Shown here: positions 27,301 to 39,273 of the stretch, in pieces | How the letters are laid out: every line of letters starts with the position of its first letter | Numbering within the stretch: the first letter of the stretch is position 1 | Assembly: GCA_030141605.1 (NCBI GenBank) | Contig: JAQGDQ010000041.1 | Location: 436,001 to 500,000, forward strand | Length of the DNA stretch: 64,000 bases | Direction: 5' to 3' | Source of the DNA: Tubiluchus corallicola | Taxonomy: Eukaryota; Priapulida; Priapulimorpha; Priapulimorphida; Tubiluchidae | The notes under the pieces: generated by a model | The model's database searches: none | What the model saw: the letters and a program-made list of their open reading frames with translations, nothing else | Told to the model about the DNA's origin: nothing | Translations under genes and position numbers: made by a program

Positions 27301-30300
27301 GCACATATAATAACATGTATATTGTAAAATGTAAATCTTTCCAATATTTCACATAATATTAAAAAATGGTTGTCCCACTTAAAATAATCTTTCTGCTACC
27401 GATATGCTTGAACAATTGCTGCAAATATATTGGTTACTGCTGCGACATGATAACATACAAAAAATGCCAGTAGGCTTACGTTATACTTATGCATGTTAGT
27501 ATAGGACTTTTGAATCATCAGGGAGTCATCATCTTGTTACAAATATTTATGGTGCAAGGTTTAGGGAATTTAGTAAATTAGTGAACTTTATCAGTTATAA
27601 GTTCATTGATTACTGATCTTAAATCCGTTTGCTATTTCTTGCTACTATCAACTGAACTTCTTGCCTCAAAATATACGTGCAAATTTCGTCAAAATTTACA
27701 TGTTGTTGCAAAGTTATACACAGCAAGTGCTTGAAAAGATTAATTTTTAACATTTTTAGGAGTATTTCAAATGACTGATTAATGATCGTAAATCGACTGC
27801 CTACTTATTGTTCAAAATAAATTTGGTTTTCATTTTGTATCCGTGGGTGCACATCTTACCAGATTGACAAGTTGTGCAAGGTTATTAACAAATAAATTTT
27901 TAAAAAATCCTCACACATTGGTCAGGTTCCCCCTACTATGGTATGTTGCGACCCAGAAACAGAAGCTATACTACATGTAGTAGTACTCTAAACTTTCCTT
28001 CTTAAACAGTTTTTGTTAATGCTGTGTAGGTCTCACTTAAAGTGGTGATTTTGTGCCCTTTATATACAAAATTTTTCACTTTATGTTGTATTTTTTCAGT
28101 TATTCTTCTAAAACAACAACACAATTCTAATAACTGAATACTCAGAGCAATCAAATGTCATGCCCCGAGCAATGCTGAATAAAAAAATAAACTGAAATAA
28201 AACTTAATTGCAGAAGTAGTAAGCAATAATACCATAAAATTAAACAAACCTGTCCTCTTTCAGCACTATTGTGGTCATTGCCACCAGGTCTCACTGTGGC
28301 CATTGCAGTTGGTATTTCTGGAGTATCACTGGGAAGTTCTTGCTTGTTGCTCTCATGTGAAGCCATCAAAAGTGTTTCAGCACTTTCACAGTCTTTATTC
28401 TCAATAAGCTTTATTGCTGGTCTTGGTGTCTTTGGTGGCATTGCAAAACTGGCATTACCAACACCTGCCACTTTAACATTCTTCGGCAGATCAAAACTAG
28501 TTTTCCTTTGCGAAGCAATAAATGCTCTTTCAGCACTTTCATGGTCTTTATCGTCAATAAGCTTTATTGCTGGTCTTGGTGTCTGCGGTGGAATTTCAAA
28601 GTCGGCATCAACCACAGCCACTGTTTCAGCACTGTTTGACGTATCAGCATTAGTTAGCCTTTGCGAAGCAATAAATGCTCTTTCAGCACTTTCATGATCG
28701 TTATCGTCAATAAGCTTCATCGCTGGTCTTGGTGTCTCCGGTGGAATTTCAAAGTCAGTGCCAACGACATTCGCTGCTTCAGCATTGATCAACATATCAA
28801 CATCAGTCAGGCTTTGTGAAGCAATAAATGCTCTTTCAGCATTTTCATTGTCTTTATCCTCAATAAGCTTAACTTCTGGCCTTGGTGTTTTAGGAGGTAT
28901 TTTAAAATCAGTACCTTCAACAACATCTGTTACTTTGGCACTGTTTGGCAGATCAATAGCAGTTTTCCCTTGTAAAACTATGAAAGCACTATTATGGTCT
29001 TCATCATTTCCAGGCGTTAGTGCTGCCTTAGTCCTCTCAGGAAGCACTTCAAATTCATTGTGATCAGCAAAATTTACTACCTCTAGAGTATTTGGAACAT
29101 CAACACTAGTATCTTCTTGTAAGGCTACAACAGCCCTTACATCATTCTCATGGATTTTGTTCTCAATATGGTTCAAGGCAAATCTTAGTACCGGGGTCGT
29201 TTCAAAGTTGCTAATATTGGCACTACTCAAGGTTTCTGCATTTTTTAGTAAATGAACGTCAGTTTCCACTTGTGCAGTTCTTTCAGCATTTTTGCGATCA
29301 TCAACTTCAATAAGCTTTACTGGTCGGCTTGACATTTGTGGCCGCATTTCAAGATCAGTACTACTAACAGCACAAGCTGTTTCATCAGTGTTATTTAGCA
29401 GCTCAACGCTAGTTTTTCTCTGCGGAACTATAAAAGTTTTATTGTCACTTTTCTTGTCTTTATCATCACTGTTCTTTACTGCGGGAATAGGTATTTCAAT
29501 GTCAATAGCATCAACAGCACTCGCCATTTCTATCCTGTGTGTTTTGTCAATACCAGTTTTCCCTTGCCCAGCAACGAAAGCACTTTCAGTATTTCCACAG
29601 TCATTAACATCAAAGAGTCTCACTGCTGGCCCTGATGTTTCTAATGGCAAATCTAACTGAGAATCATTAAGAGCACAAACTTGTAAATTGGCAGAGAACT
29701 CAGTACAAGTTTTTTTGACACCGCCTTTTCCTTGGGAAGCAACAAATGCTTTTTCAGCACTTTCCTGATCATTATCATCAACAACTGTTACTATTGGCCT
29801 CGTTGATGTTTCTAATTCTGACCTGTCAGCAGCACTGACACTTGCTCCTGATCTGTCTAACAGATCAACATCACTTTTCCTGTGTGAAGCTATAAATGCT
29901 TTTTCAGCACTTTTCTGGTTGTTATCATCAACAATTGTCAGTAAAGGTTTTGGAGATGCTTCCAACTCAGCATCTTCGACAGCATCCACACTTACTTCTT
30001 CTGACCTATCTAGTAGATGAATGCCAGGTTTCCTTTGTGAAGTAATAAAGATTTTTTCTGCATGTTTATGGTCACTGTCATCAACAATTGTTAGCACAGG
30101 TTTTGGGGATGCTTCCAATTCAGCGTCTTCGACAACAGTAGCTTTTCTAACATTTGGAACTCCAGCATTCAACTTTACAAGTGAAGCTCCAAAAGTCTTC
30201 TCTGCAATACCAAGATGAACTTCATTGTTTGATCTTTCTGACAATCTACATACAGAATTTCTATAATCTTGGTCAACTTTTTGGTCAAATTCCGTCTTCT

Positions 30301-32635
30301 CCAGTTTAATGTTTGAAAAGCATTTTGAAGAATTACCACTAGAATTATCAGTTACATGGTTAGACTCTTTAAAATGTTCTCTTGCTTTGCCTTCAGCAGG
30401 ACTACCTAAGCAATTAATGATCAAACAATCATCACCAGAATCACTGTTATTCCCAAGATCTTCACTATGATCACTGTGCAATGTAGAGTGGCTTTGTTTA
30501 CCACCTCTTTTAGGCAGCCATTGGTTTGAGCTATGTCCTGTGGCTTCAGAACAAGGCAAATCACAAAGAACTGGTATTTGTTCACAATTAGATTTGTATT
30601 TCTGTGTGGGTTCATGTTCATCCGTTTTTACGTGTCCTCCATACTCAAATTTGCCACTGTTAGAAATCTTCAGCTTGTTAAGCTGAAATTTTAATTTTTC
30701 TACACGAGCTATATTTAAGGATGGTTTAACTCCTAAAGTATTACTGACTTGCTTTGTGGCATTTTGCGCATCACTCATTTGCTGACCATCATTTTCAGAA
30801 GTAATAGCATCGACATACTGTACATCTGTACTAGTTACTAAATGTTTATTAGGTGAATCTCGTGAAGTGCCTTTTAACATTTCAACGTCGTTCTCGAAAG
30901 ACTTATCCAAACTTTTGTTTCCTAGCAGAAGCTCTTTAAATGTTGATTGTTTACTACTCGCATTTTCTGACGTAGTATTTAAAATGGGAAGCACAAGTTG
31001 TGGTTGTTCAATATTTACATTCTTAAAGTTTAATTGCTGTTTTAGTTTCTCGACCACAGACATTAGGTGCAAGCTAAACTCACTTAGTTCTGGTGAAAAT
31101 TCTAAAATTGCTTCTGCTTCCTGAATAGCAAGTTGCAGCTCTTTTACAGCTCTAAGTTTTTCATCTGAATGTAGTTGACTGATCACACTGGTGTTTTTCA
31201 AAGCTTGGTATAGTTCTTTTAAAATCTCTTTACTTCTATAGGGCTTATATTGAGTATCTGTATTCGATGAACCACAAAACTTCTGACAGTTAACTTCAGA
31301 TTCACTTTCCTTAACAGATGTAGGATTAACAGCTTGACTTGTGGATGGTACTGCATTTTTTACATCAATAACTATCTGCATGTGATCTTGACTGGTTTTG
31401 ACTGCAGGGTTGCTCACTTTAGCAGAAATGCTACTGCTTTTACTATATTTTGTAGTAGGTTGTTTTTGCACTAAAGAATTGCACTGCTGAAAGATTTGCT
31501 TTGGAGAAATGCTGCCTCCGTGTGAAACTTCGGGGTCACTTGTTAAATGGCTAGAGTTTAAAGATTCTATCCCTGAAATAGAAGCACTATCCTTGTTCAT
31601 GAAACTGCTAATATTTGAGTTGGAAAATGAAGCGTTGCTGTGTTCATTATCAGAGCTAGTTGGTACTGTAATAACCTGATCTTCTACATGAGCTGAAGAG
31701 TATAGATCACCACACACTGGTTTCGCACTGTTATCTCTGTTAGAGACTCCTGGCTGGCAATTCGTATTAGTCAATGAAATGTTACTAGAAAGTGAAAAAA
31801 TACTACTCTCATTAACCGGTACAACCTCATTAGGATCAGTGTTCGATTTCTGAAAAATGTCAGATGAATAATGAACTGTTGCAAGCAAGGCATCCTTTAA
31901 CTGTTTGTCCCGTTGTTCCTTACTTTCGAGTAGTGCACTAAAAAGGCTAGCCTGACGTTCTTGTCTGCGAACTGAGTTACTCGACACATGCTCACCAATA
32001 GCAGACTCTATTGTTTTACCAATAACGGACATATAACTTACTTGCACTTCCTTAACAATTTCAGTAACAGGATGCAATGATGCAACCTCGTGTATTAATT
32101 TGTTGAGAACTACTAACACATCAGCTTTCTCGCGTCCGTGTTCAATATTAATATTGTATAGACCACTTTGATTATCGTATGACCTCTCGCAAGACATAAT
32201 CATATCACTTTCTCTATGAAATTTACTTTTATTATTTTTTGCTATTTCATTAAGACGATCCTCTTGGATAGCATCACTGTGATTAGAACGATGCGAAGAC
32301 ATTAATTTAGTAACTTGTTTATCCTTTCTCTTACCATTGCTCGCCACGTTTAAGTGATTATCAAAAATTTTACAAACACTGGAAGACTTGGGTTCCCAAT
32401 CCTGATTCTTGGCAGTGATGTCAATACCATTTCTGTGTTGACAATAACACTTATCCAATTGTTTCTGAAAGTGACTAGTGCAGCATTCATGAACAGTTCC
32501 TTCAGTTTCAACACTACCAATGAGAATTTCTCTGCCATTGACTATTTCCATTTCATTAGAGACAGTTTCCACAATTTTGTCTAGCACAGAAGCAACACTA
32601 AAAGCCAGGTGCTGAGCTGGGTTCCAAGTAGACAT
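12367..32635 (-). CDS. Giant, repeat-rich, mostly disordered protein of unknown function (five coding exons)
   Basis: I do not recognise this protein. Exons in order of transcription: 32635-28250, 27067-26900, 25171-17233, 16477-16283, 15407-12367. All introns are GT..AG, phases agree, and the coding total is 15729 nt (5242 residues plus TAA). The start is firm: an in-frame TAA lies two codons upstream of the ATG at 32635. Visible parts: about twelve 50-residue repeats at residues ~833-1462; an acidic patch (~1480, MDDDDDSE); a Q/P-rich region (~1600-2150); PLDLS at ~2203; two CxxC...HxxxC units at ~2355-2420; a poly-D patch (~2570); 13-residue repeats at ~3725-3900; a basic, probably helical segment across exon 4 (EEEEAK, QQEKRRKVKKG); a strongly basic run RRKRKLRRRRKRKRE at ~4280; and SP-rich repeats near the C-terminus. 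Basic runs and PLDLS suggest a nuclear cofactor; this is inference. No membrane segment or signal peptide is seen. Confidence 0.85.
13180..13700 (-). repeat. Coding degenerate repeat with RSxSP cores
   Basis: In the last exon of the giant gene a pattern of about 18 residues recurs: TRSTSPDLSKKG, RRSVSPNILKKE, TRSQSPSKT, TRSRSPNSSSN, MSKSPNISCKK, RLSTSPNVSNKG. Each carries an S-P dipeptide after a basic residue, the shape of proline-directed or SR-type phosphosites. The region opens with NLFSRMQTRS, whose NLFxRM core comes back at 13021-13055 (ENLFIRMAKG) and 12853-12886 (ENLFARMTRA). Confidence 0.75.
18028..18552 (-). repeat. Coding tandem repeat, about 14 units of ~13 residues (~39 bp)
   Basis: In exon 3 of the giant gene, units of the form QVSAKELQSSAN recur with substitutions: TSVRELQSLASSQ, VSAIEIQSSPNAQ, VSAGDLQTTVSTC, LSSGEVQSAANAL. 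The period is about 39 bp with small length changes. The pattern suggests a repeated amphipathic or extended segment; no known repeat family is recognised. Confidence 0.85.
22460..22660 (-). other. Two C2HC-like zinc-binding motifs in the giant protein
   Basis: Two cysteine/histidine sets lie about 30 residues apart: CTEC followed by HSYSC, then CKAC followed by HDKAC. Each has the CxxC...HxxxC arrangement of a zinc-binding C2HC finger, with an aromatic/hydrophobic core such as FQCKACSFQF. They form the only compact, probably folded part in the middle of the protein. The family is not recognised. Confidence 0.55.
23105..23119 (-). other. CtBP-binding type motif PLDLS in the giant protein
   Basis: The frame reads MVPLDLSVSK at about residue 2203. 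PxDLS is the established docking motif for the corepressor CtBP. The motif lies in a disordered region after Q/P-rich sequence, where such short linear motifs are usually accessible. Function is not shown by sequence alone. Confidence 0.55.
25172..28249. other. Introns 1 and 2 of the giant gene
   Basis: Intron 1 is 27068-28249 and intron 2 is 25172-26899, split by the 168-nt exon 26900-27067. The sequence is AT-rich with no convincing ORF. Introns 3 (16478-17232) and 4 (15408-16282) are similar and hold nothing recognised. Confidence 0.75.
28250..30138 (-). repeat. Coding tandem repeat, about 12 units of ~50 residues (~150 bp)
   Basis: Within exon 1 of the giant gene, successive units share the pattern [F/L]E-x-PP-x-TPRPA-x-KLI-[D/E]D-x-D-xx-SAE-[R/K]-AFIASQRKT followed by a variable stretch of about 20 residues. 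The units nearest the exon's 3' end (28330-28920) and the first two (30138-29830) are well kept. The middle ones (29100-29700) have drifted, for instance losing TPRP or the ERAFIASQ core. The array runs up to the splice donor at 28250, where a last partial unit (NDHNSAERGQ) is cut by the intron. Confidence 0.9.
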
Positions 32636-34545
32636 TTTTTAAATTTCTTATTTACTTTTTTGAGGCACAAACACATATAGTGTACTTTTTTGCGCAACAA
32701 TGACCTTTAGCCAAGTTTGTACTGAATTAATTGTGCAAAACTATCTGCAATAAAGCACTGAGATTCATCAATATACATGCTAAACATCACAGGCAATTAC
32801 AAATTTACTGTACTGGTGAAGTAGACAACTGGTAATGTGATATTGTTTCTCATTTCTGCTGCAGGTAAAGCTAAGTTCGTTCTGTCTGGAGGGATTTGAA
32901 TAAGTTAGAATGGATCACAATAATAGGTGCTTCATTATGTCCTATATCCACATGAAATCTACTGCATACATATGTCATCCAAGGGTAATTCCAGCAGTGC
33001 ATGTCCACTAGTCTGCAAAATCAATAGACATACATATAAAATAGAAGATTCACCAATGCAATATACGTAATCGATATTTGAATATAATACAGGCCTACAG
33101 TACAAAATACATGTGCCCCGTTTTGACAAACAAATCTATGCATGTACGTATATTTAAAGCCAGTACGCTATTTTTAGAAATCGAGAATAGTAACGGGTGT
33201 CTAGGCTAAGTGCTGAAGCAGTAATATTAGAAATCAAAATTAGGTCACTCCAAATGTAAACAGTAGTCCTACCATCACTAACGTTGCAGCAGTGTACCTG
33301 ATTTTCAATGTAATATGCTGAAACAGCAGTCAGCCTGTCCCTAAACGGCACTTGACAGTGAAACAAGAAAACTTTAATTCAGCAGTCAGCCTGTTCCTAA
33401 ACAGCACTTGACAATGAAACAAGAAAACTTTAATTACTAAGTAAAAAATGCACATCTAGCTACTTTAAACACTTTAACCCTACTATTGTACTTCTACCTA
33501 GTCTTACTGTACTGGACACATGGCATATAATTTAATGTTGCAGAGAGTTCATGGTTTCCTTGCAATCAGGATGCTTACTTTCATGTTTCCAACATTACAA
33601 GAGACAACAGAAATCACCTCAATAGTAATGTCTTTGCACAATAACAAAGACAAAATACAAGCTATGAACGGAGTAAAGTAGTTTATCAACACCCCCTTGC
33701 TTGCTGCCCCCCGTGGTGCAAAAACACAAAGAACATTCTTCCCACAACATAAAGTATTGACATGAGCAGGATATCACACAAGCTGGATGGCCTTGACCCA
33801 AAGCAACGCAGGACTTAACATTTTTCATGAATGCAAGAAAACTTACAAACAGGAATGGGAGTAAAACCCACTGCAATAACAAGAACAGTGAAAATACATA
33901 CGAGACTTTTTGTAAAATTTGAGCTGACCAAACCTCGTCTGCTTCAAAAGAACATCAATAAAATAACGTCTGTCACTAGCAAATTAATTATAAAAAATTT
34001 GCCGTTCAGTATTCATATTGTCTTGTTAGTTGTAGTAGCTTATCTTCATAGCTCACTAGCCTTGTTTGAGGGGCTTTGTATAAAAAATCTTGAGACCTTG
34101 AAATTAGGAGTATAAATAATTAACCATGTTATCATTTATAAATAGGCTTTATCATTATTAGCAGTCATGATTCAAGAGATTACAAAATGTAAAGAAAAAT
34201 GGTTGACAAAAATAAAAGCAAAAATTTCAACATGATCAAAGTATTTTCCAATGCAAACATTATCATGCATACAACTACAGAATTTGGCTCAGTTATGAGC
34301 ACATTTCACAAGCCCATTTCTATTTACACAGAGAGATAAATGTGCCATCAAAGGAAGTAACTGCAAACAAAAATGTTTCATGTTTTTTCTGAATCTGGAT
34401 GTTATGTAGTATTATAGAAAAATCCATAATATGAATTGGCTTTGGGGAAAGTGTTATAGGCCCGGCTGAATTTGTGGACTGTCCAAGACACCAGCATTAG
34501 CCTTAGCAATCATATTATTACTGACCTTTTTATGAACATCTAAAA
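32636..34545. other. Upstream flank of the giant gene, no gene seen
   Basis: AT-rich sequence that must contain the 5' UTR and possibly the promoter or a non-coding first exon of the giant gene. No clear splice acceptor lies just before the ATG. The only structure found is a 56-bp tandem duplication at 33325-33436. Confidence 0.5.
33325..33436. repeat. Tandem duplication, two copies of 56 bp
   Basis: AGCAGTCAGCCTGTCCCTAA begins copy 1 at 33325, and copy 2 begins at 33381 with AGCAGTCAGCCTGTTCCTAA. The copies differ at only a few positions over 56 bp, so the duplication is fairly recent. Confidence 0.85.
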
Positions 34546-35330
34546 GGCCATTTAGATTGATCAGCTTTTTTGTCAAACTTGTTTGTCAGTTTTAGTTTAA
34601 CAAACTAGTTTGACTGTGTAAGCAGCAAAACTGACAAACTTTTAGTTTGACAAACAAGGTTTCACGGTATATCAAACCATCTTGAATTCACCAGTGAAAC
34701 AAAAACTGACAAACTTAGCCTCAACAACCAATAGTGTCATGAGCTCGTTACATCATACCAATTGTCCATTTTCACATGGGACGGAAAGTTTTGTTGCTAT
34801 TAATCCAACAAATGGTATAAAAATACACGACCATCAGCATTGTTGGATGTTGCCTAATACTGAAACCTGGAGGTTAGACACAGTGTTAATACAAAGAAGA
34901 ATTTGATTTTGCTTACGAAGAGAAGATTCTGGTTTTGCTGTATTGCTTTCTACCAATCAACTAAATAATTTTGGATAGTACTATGTACTATATAGCAGTG
35001 TTATCTAGGCAATGGCTAGTAAAACCGAGCTTCTTGCAATAAATAGTCAAATATTACAGGTGTGACATATGCATATAATTCAAAAAGTCACGCTGCACCT
35101 GAATGTTCAAATTCTTGAAAATCAGGCTGTAACTGCTTCTTTCAATTCTTTGCTGTGGCTATTTTTCATCCAAGCTTTTCTAACTCTTCCTTTTTTAATC
35201 GTACAAGCTAGCCCAATAGACAACAAAGCATGTCTGCATATTGGCGCCATAATTTGACTGAAACCCCTGCTGAATAATTATCACCAGAGGTTTTGTTTGT
35301 CAGTTTAAAAAGTGATCATGTAAATGGACC
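34546..35330 (+). mobile_element. TIR element (MITE-like), copy 1
   Basis: The left end GGCCATTTAGATTGATCA mirrors the right end, which reads GGTCCATTTACATGATCA on the other strand; both run on into T-rich sequence with GTTTGTCAG-type repeats. The element is about 785 bp with no transposase ORF, so it is non-autonomous. A second diverged copy in inverted orientation lies at about 51005-51650; the two align across most of their length, with about 100 bp extra here near 35150-35265. No clear target-site duplication is seen and the superfamily is not assigned. Confidence 0.65.
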
Positions 35331-37394
35331 ATAATGCGGTATAGTCTAGGATACCATGTACAGCTAACAATGTAAAATGTTATTCTCATAAGTTTGTTGG
35401 CATGGCTACTTTTTAGCTTAGCAAAATCTTTGAAGGTTAGATTGAAAAATACTTTAAAAAACCTCGATTTTCACCACTATACAAATTGCTTTGCGAATTG
35501 GTAACAATTGCTTTAGTAACAATGCAAAAATTGTTTACCTTACAATAGCAACTGCAAGAGAAAGCATTAGATGTTCTTTGCACACTCTAGCTAACAATAT
35601 TAAAATATTGTATGTTAGAATTTTGCAATTAGGAAAAAATATTAAAAAAGTTTCTTGATTTATTTCTAATTAAGAAAGTAAAAATTAAGGTCATTCATTT
35701 CTAAGCTGGAAGCTTATTAAACGGCATAACTTGTAACTCGAATGATTAATTATAAAAATTTCTTAAGAGGACTATATAGTTAATTCTTAAATTTTGGCAC
35801 CTACCATTATAAAAATAGCCCGGTTTGTAACCCCGGCTATAACTTTCAATTCTGCTGGGATTAAAACCAGGGCCAAAACCCCAAAGTTGGCCTAAAGCCC
35901 ATTTAATCTCCATGCATTATATAATTTTGAATACAAAGCCTATATTTTAAAACACTACAAAAAATAAAATGGAGAGGAATATGTGTCCAAAATACAATAT
36001 CTGTTTAAAAATAATTTACCTGAAATAAGTCTAGGAAAAGAAAGAAGCCATCTACACCTATATTTATTATATCTGTCATCCTGTTAATAAATTAATTTAT
36101 CGTGTGCTCTACTTTTTCAAACTTGCTTTGTTTAAAATAAAGGAACTCTAAAATGCAACATTTTCAGCTTTTGAAATACAGTACAAAACGATTAGAGCAA
36201 AATAGTTTAGTCCATACACACCAGTAATATAAACTTGCAAAAGGAAACGAACTTTCGTCATTCACTTAACTAGTACCACAACTTTGAATACAGTGCAATT
36301 GGTTATTCCGTAACTTCGCTACTATATTCACATAAAACGTATTCACATATTTTACCTTTGCCAGCCATTAGCAAATTAATTAGCAGCCAAATTTAGCCCA
36401 TCATTCGTGGTGCTGCAAAAAGTTGTTGGGGACAAGGCAGCTTGCAGTTGTTTACTGCAAACAAAGATTGACTGACTTCTTTGAATCTCATTGACTTTAC
36501 TGAACATGTCACTTACAGCTAAACGCGTACATGTAATTAGGTATGAAACAGTCGACGTTTTCAGTTTATTGAAGTAACGTAACATACATTTCATTGAATT
36601 TTAATACAGTGCAAAGTAATTCATACTTGATAGCATTGACTAAAACTACTTTACACCCTCAATGAGGTCTGACATTGTACATTATTTATATTAATTACAT
36701 AATTAATATATTATATTATATTTACTATTAATACATGCCTGTCCATCTAGTAGTCATACGCATGTGATTAGCCATGTATGCTTATAGAGTACATCGGTTA
36801 TAGAGTACTTTTTTGGGTCGTTAGCAGGTTCATTATAGTGATGTTATTCTATATTAAATGAAATTGACATAAAAATTTATTCTGCATGCATACCTTCTTC
36901 ACAATACTCTTTCTCACTTGAATGATATTCACAAAAAGGTGGTCTTCCTCATTTAAGGATGCACCAAAGCCTTTTCATCAACTGAGGCGAAGCCGACTTT
37001 TTTGTGCTTGAGTGCCTTGAAACTGAAGCCTAACCAAACGAGTGAACGTTATTAGTTAAGTTAACACTGCACAAGTTTTCTTATAGTGATGACTTGATGT
37101 GTCTTCATGTGCTAATGATTTATAAACTTTGTATGTTATATTTTGTTCTGTATGTACATGTACACATTGGCATCATATATAATAAATCAAATCAAATTGA
37201 AGTCAAAACGTTGTAGTGAACTGAATTTCGACTAAAATATCATGTCAATGTGGGATACTGGACAGAATCCAAAGCGAATTCTTTACTGAAACTGAACCGA
37301 ATTTTCTTGTAATGTGTTAACGAAAACCCAAACATTCCAATTGAAAGGAATTATAAACTATGCAATGTTTAAATCATTTCAAGTTAATTTAAAT
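35331..37394. other. Intergenic, nothing recognised
   Basis: AT-rich DNA with no convincing ORF, RNA gene or repeat. A 20-nt match (GGAATATGTGTCCAAAA near 35978) to the LINE tail in the MTRR intron (8825) hints at another small LINE scrap, too short to call. Confidence 0.4.
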
Positions 37395-37830
37395 CATTTA
37401 AATTATAACTAAAAAACACTTGGGTTTCAACAAACGCCCCACATATTATTCTTATCGTGACTGTAGACTAGCCGTTCCTCAAAGACAAATGCGGGTTGGC
37501 TTTTCTCAACTAAACTTTGACCTGAGTCAGAGAGGATGTAAAATCTATGATGGGACCCCTATTTCACCTACCTGTAGATGCGGTGCCTCCTTTGAAACCG
37601 TTAATCAATTTCTAATTAGCTGCTTGTTATATCACCAGGCTCGAAATATATTATTAAGCGCAAACTCTGTACTTTGTTAATTCCTCATAATATTAGAATT
37701 TATAATCTGTCAACAAATGAACTTGAAGCTTATTTGCTTCTTCGCGGCAATCGACACTTAAATATAACTGTTAGTATCCAAGTATTTAAGCTTCTACAGA
37801 AATTCATATTTCTAATTAAGTGCTTCTAAG
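37395..37830 (+). mobile_element. Non-LTR retrotransposon ORF2 C-terminal fragment
   Basis: The frame has RVGFSQLNFDLSQRGC, then CRCGASFETVNQFLISC and LLYHQAR. This is the CxC..ETxxHFLxxCxxYxxxR cysteine motif found after the reverse transcriptase domain of many LINEs. After a frameshift near 37675 it continues with LLLRGNRHLN and a final hydrophobic/basic tail, again typical. Upstream endonuclease and RT are missing, so it is a dead 5'-truncated copy. Confidence 0.65.
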
Positions 37831-39000
37831 CATTGTGTTAGTTTATATTGATTAAATAGTAATATTAATGTTATTTTCAACATTATGCTATATATATATA
37901 TGTGTCTATACTGCTAGTAGACATACTGTAATGCTTCTACTGTTTGTCTATTATCTGCACTCTACTCTGCTAAGTGTTACGTTTCATTGGCGAGAATATT
38001 CATCAGTTGTTAGAAACTGTCTGTTCAAGCAGTATTGTAATACCCGTTATTCAATAAAAATATGTTTAAACTAAATTGTTCTGATTGATAAATCCGTGTT
38101 TGTATTTAATGGTTATTGTAATGAAGAATTAATTTTTTTAAAGCAGCCCCAATTATTTTAAAAGCAGTCTAAGCTATTTGTATAATCGGCAAAAAGAGCA
38201 TTGAAGAACAAGAATTTCACTGATTTATTTTGCCACGTATAAGCGAATACCAAACGGCCATACTTTTGTGCATTGAAGAGTTGGTGCACACATTTTTGAG
38301 TTATCATACAGAAACAGAAAGCAAAATATTGTCTGTTGTGATTTATTCGCTGTTTACCATCAGCTTTTTTCAGATAAATTTTTGTATTAGGCACATATTT
38401 GGTTTTTTAATAGGATTTTCAGTGACTGTTACAATTATTAGAAAAGTAATTTTGGTACACCAAAAGTTCACCAAACCTTTCCGTTATTACAATCAAGATT
38501 TTTATACTGATATTTGGGGATAATATTTTGAAAAAATTCAGTGCATTCATATTCTCATTTATATGGACATATACTTATACCCACAATTGCAAGTTCAAGT
38601 TTTTTGGTACAGAACTGCAAACTAGGGATGCACTGAATATTCGGATCACAAAATTTTTTTGCCCGAATATCAGTATAAAAATCTGGTCCGGTAAACTTCA
38701 GTTGTAATCACTAAAGGTTCAGATAGTCTTTGTTATTCTGAGGTTGCTTTTTTAATAATTGTCATATCCGGTGAAAATTATGCTAAACAAACTGAATATT
38801 TCCCTATAATGCTTAAAAAATTTATCTGAGAAGCTGATAGTAAACAGTGGACATGACACAAGAGCTGACATTTTGTTTTCTGTTTCCGTATGATAACTCG
38901 AAGAATGCGACGCACTGTCGGTACACAAGTCATGTCAATGTACAAAAGTGGTGCTGTATTTGCTTACAGAAATGAATGAGAAGTTTGAGAACTCGAGCTA
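37831..39000. other. Intergenic, nothing recognised
   Basis: AT-rich DNA with short ORFs only. No splice structure, RNA gene or repeat is recognised. Confidence 0.4.
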
Positions 39001-39035
39001 GTAAACAATTGTAGTATTTCAGTTTTGCATTTACT

Positions 39036-39273
39036 ATTGTAATACATTTGTAAAGAATTCCTTAAGCATAGAATTTTACCATATGTGCCTACTCTACTGT
39101 ATGTCTCGCAGTCAACAGCAAATTTAGACAATTTTATTCGTATGCCTGTGTCAATATTGATGAAGTCTGTAATAAAATTGTCTATTGATATTGATGACTG
39201 CAAGACGTGCAGTAGAGTAGGCACATACGATGAAATTCTGTCACTAAGGAACTCTTTACAAGTGTATTACAAT
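39036..39273. repeat. Imperfect palindrome, two 103-bp arms, within a LINE remnant
   Basis: Arm 39036-39138 is the reverse complement of arm 39171-39273, about 80% identical by eye, with a 32-nt spacer. The shared core TGTGCCTACTCTACTG is perfect. Both arms encode the same RT segment on opposite strands (SRVGTYGKILCLRNSLQ on -, SRVGTYDEILSLRNSLQ on +), the stretch just after the RT catalytic aspartates. Confidence 0.85.

Noticed and set aside
33619-33882. Cysteine-rich 87-codon - strand frame
   Set aside because: No cysteine spacing of a known secreted family and no supporting splice or signal structure.
36376-36594. 72-codon - strand frame upstream of the giant gene, followed by a GTAAAA donor-like site
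   Set aside because: Could be a non-coding first exon of the giant gene, but no acceptor match before 32635 could be shown.
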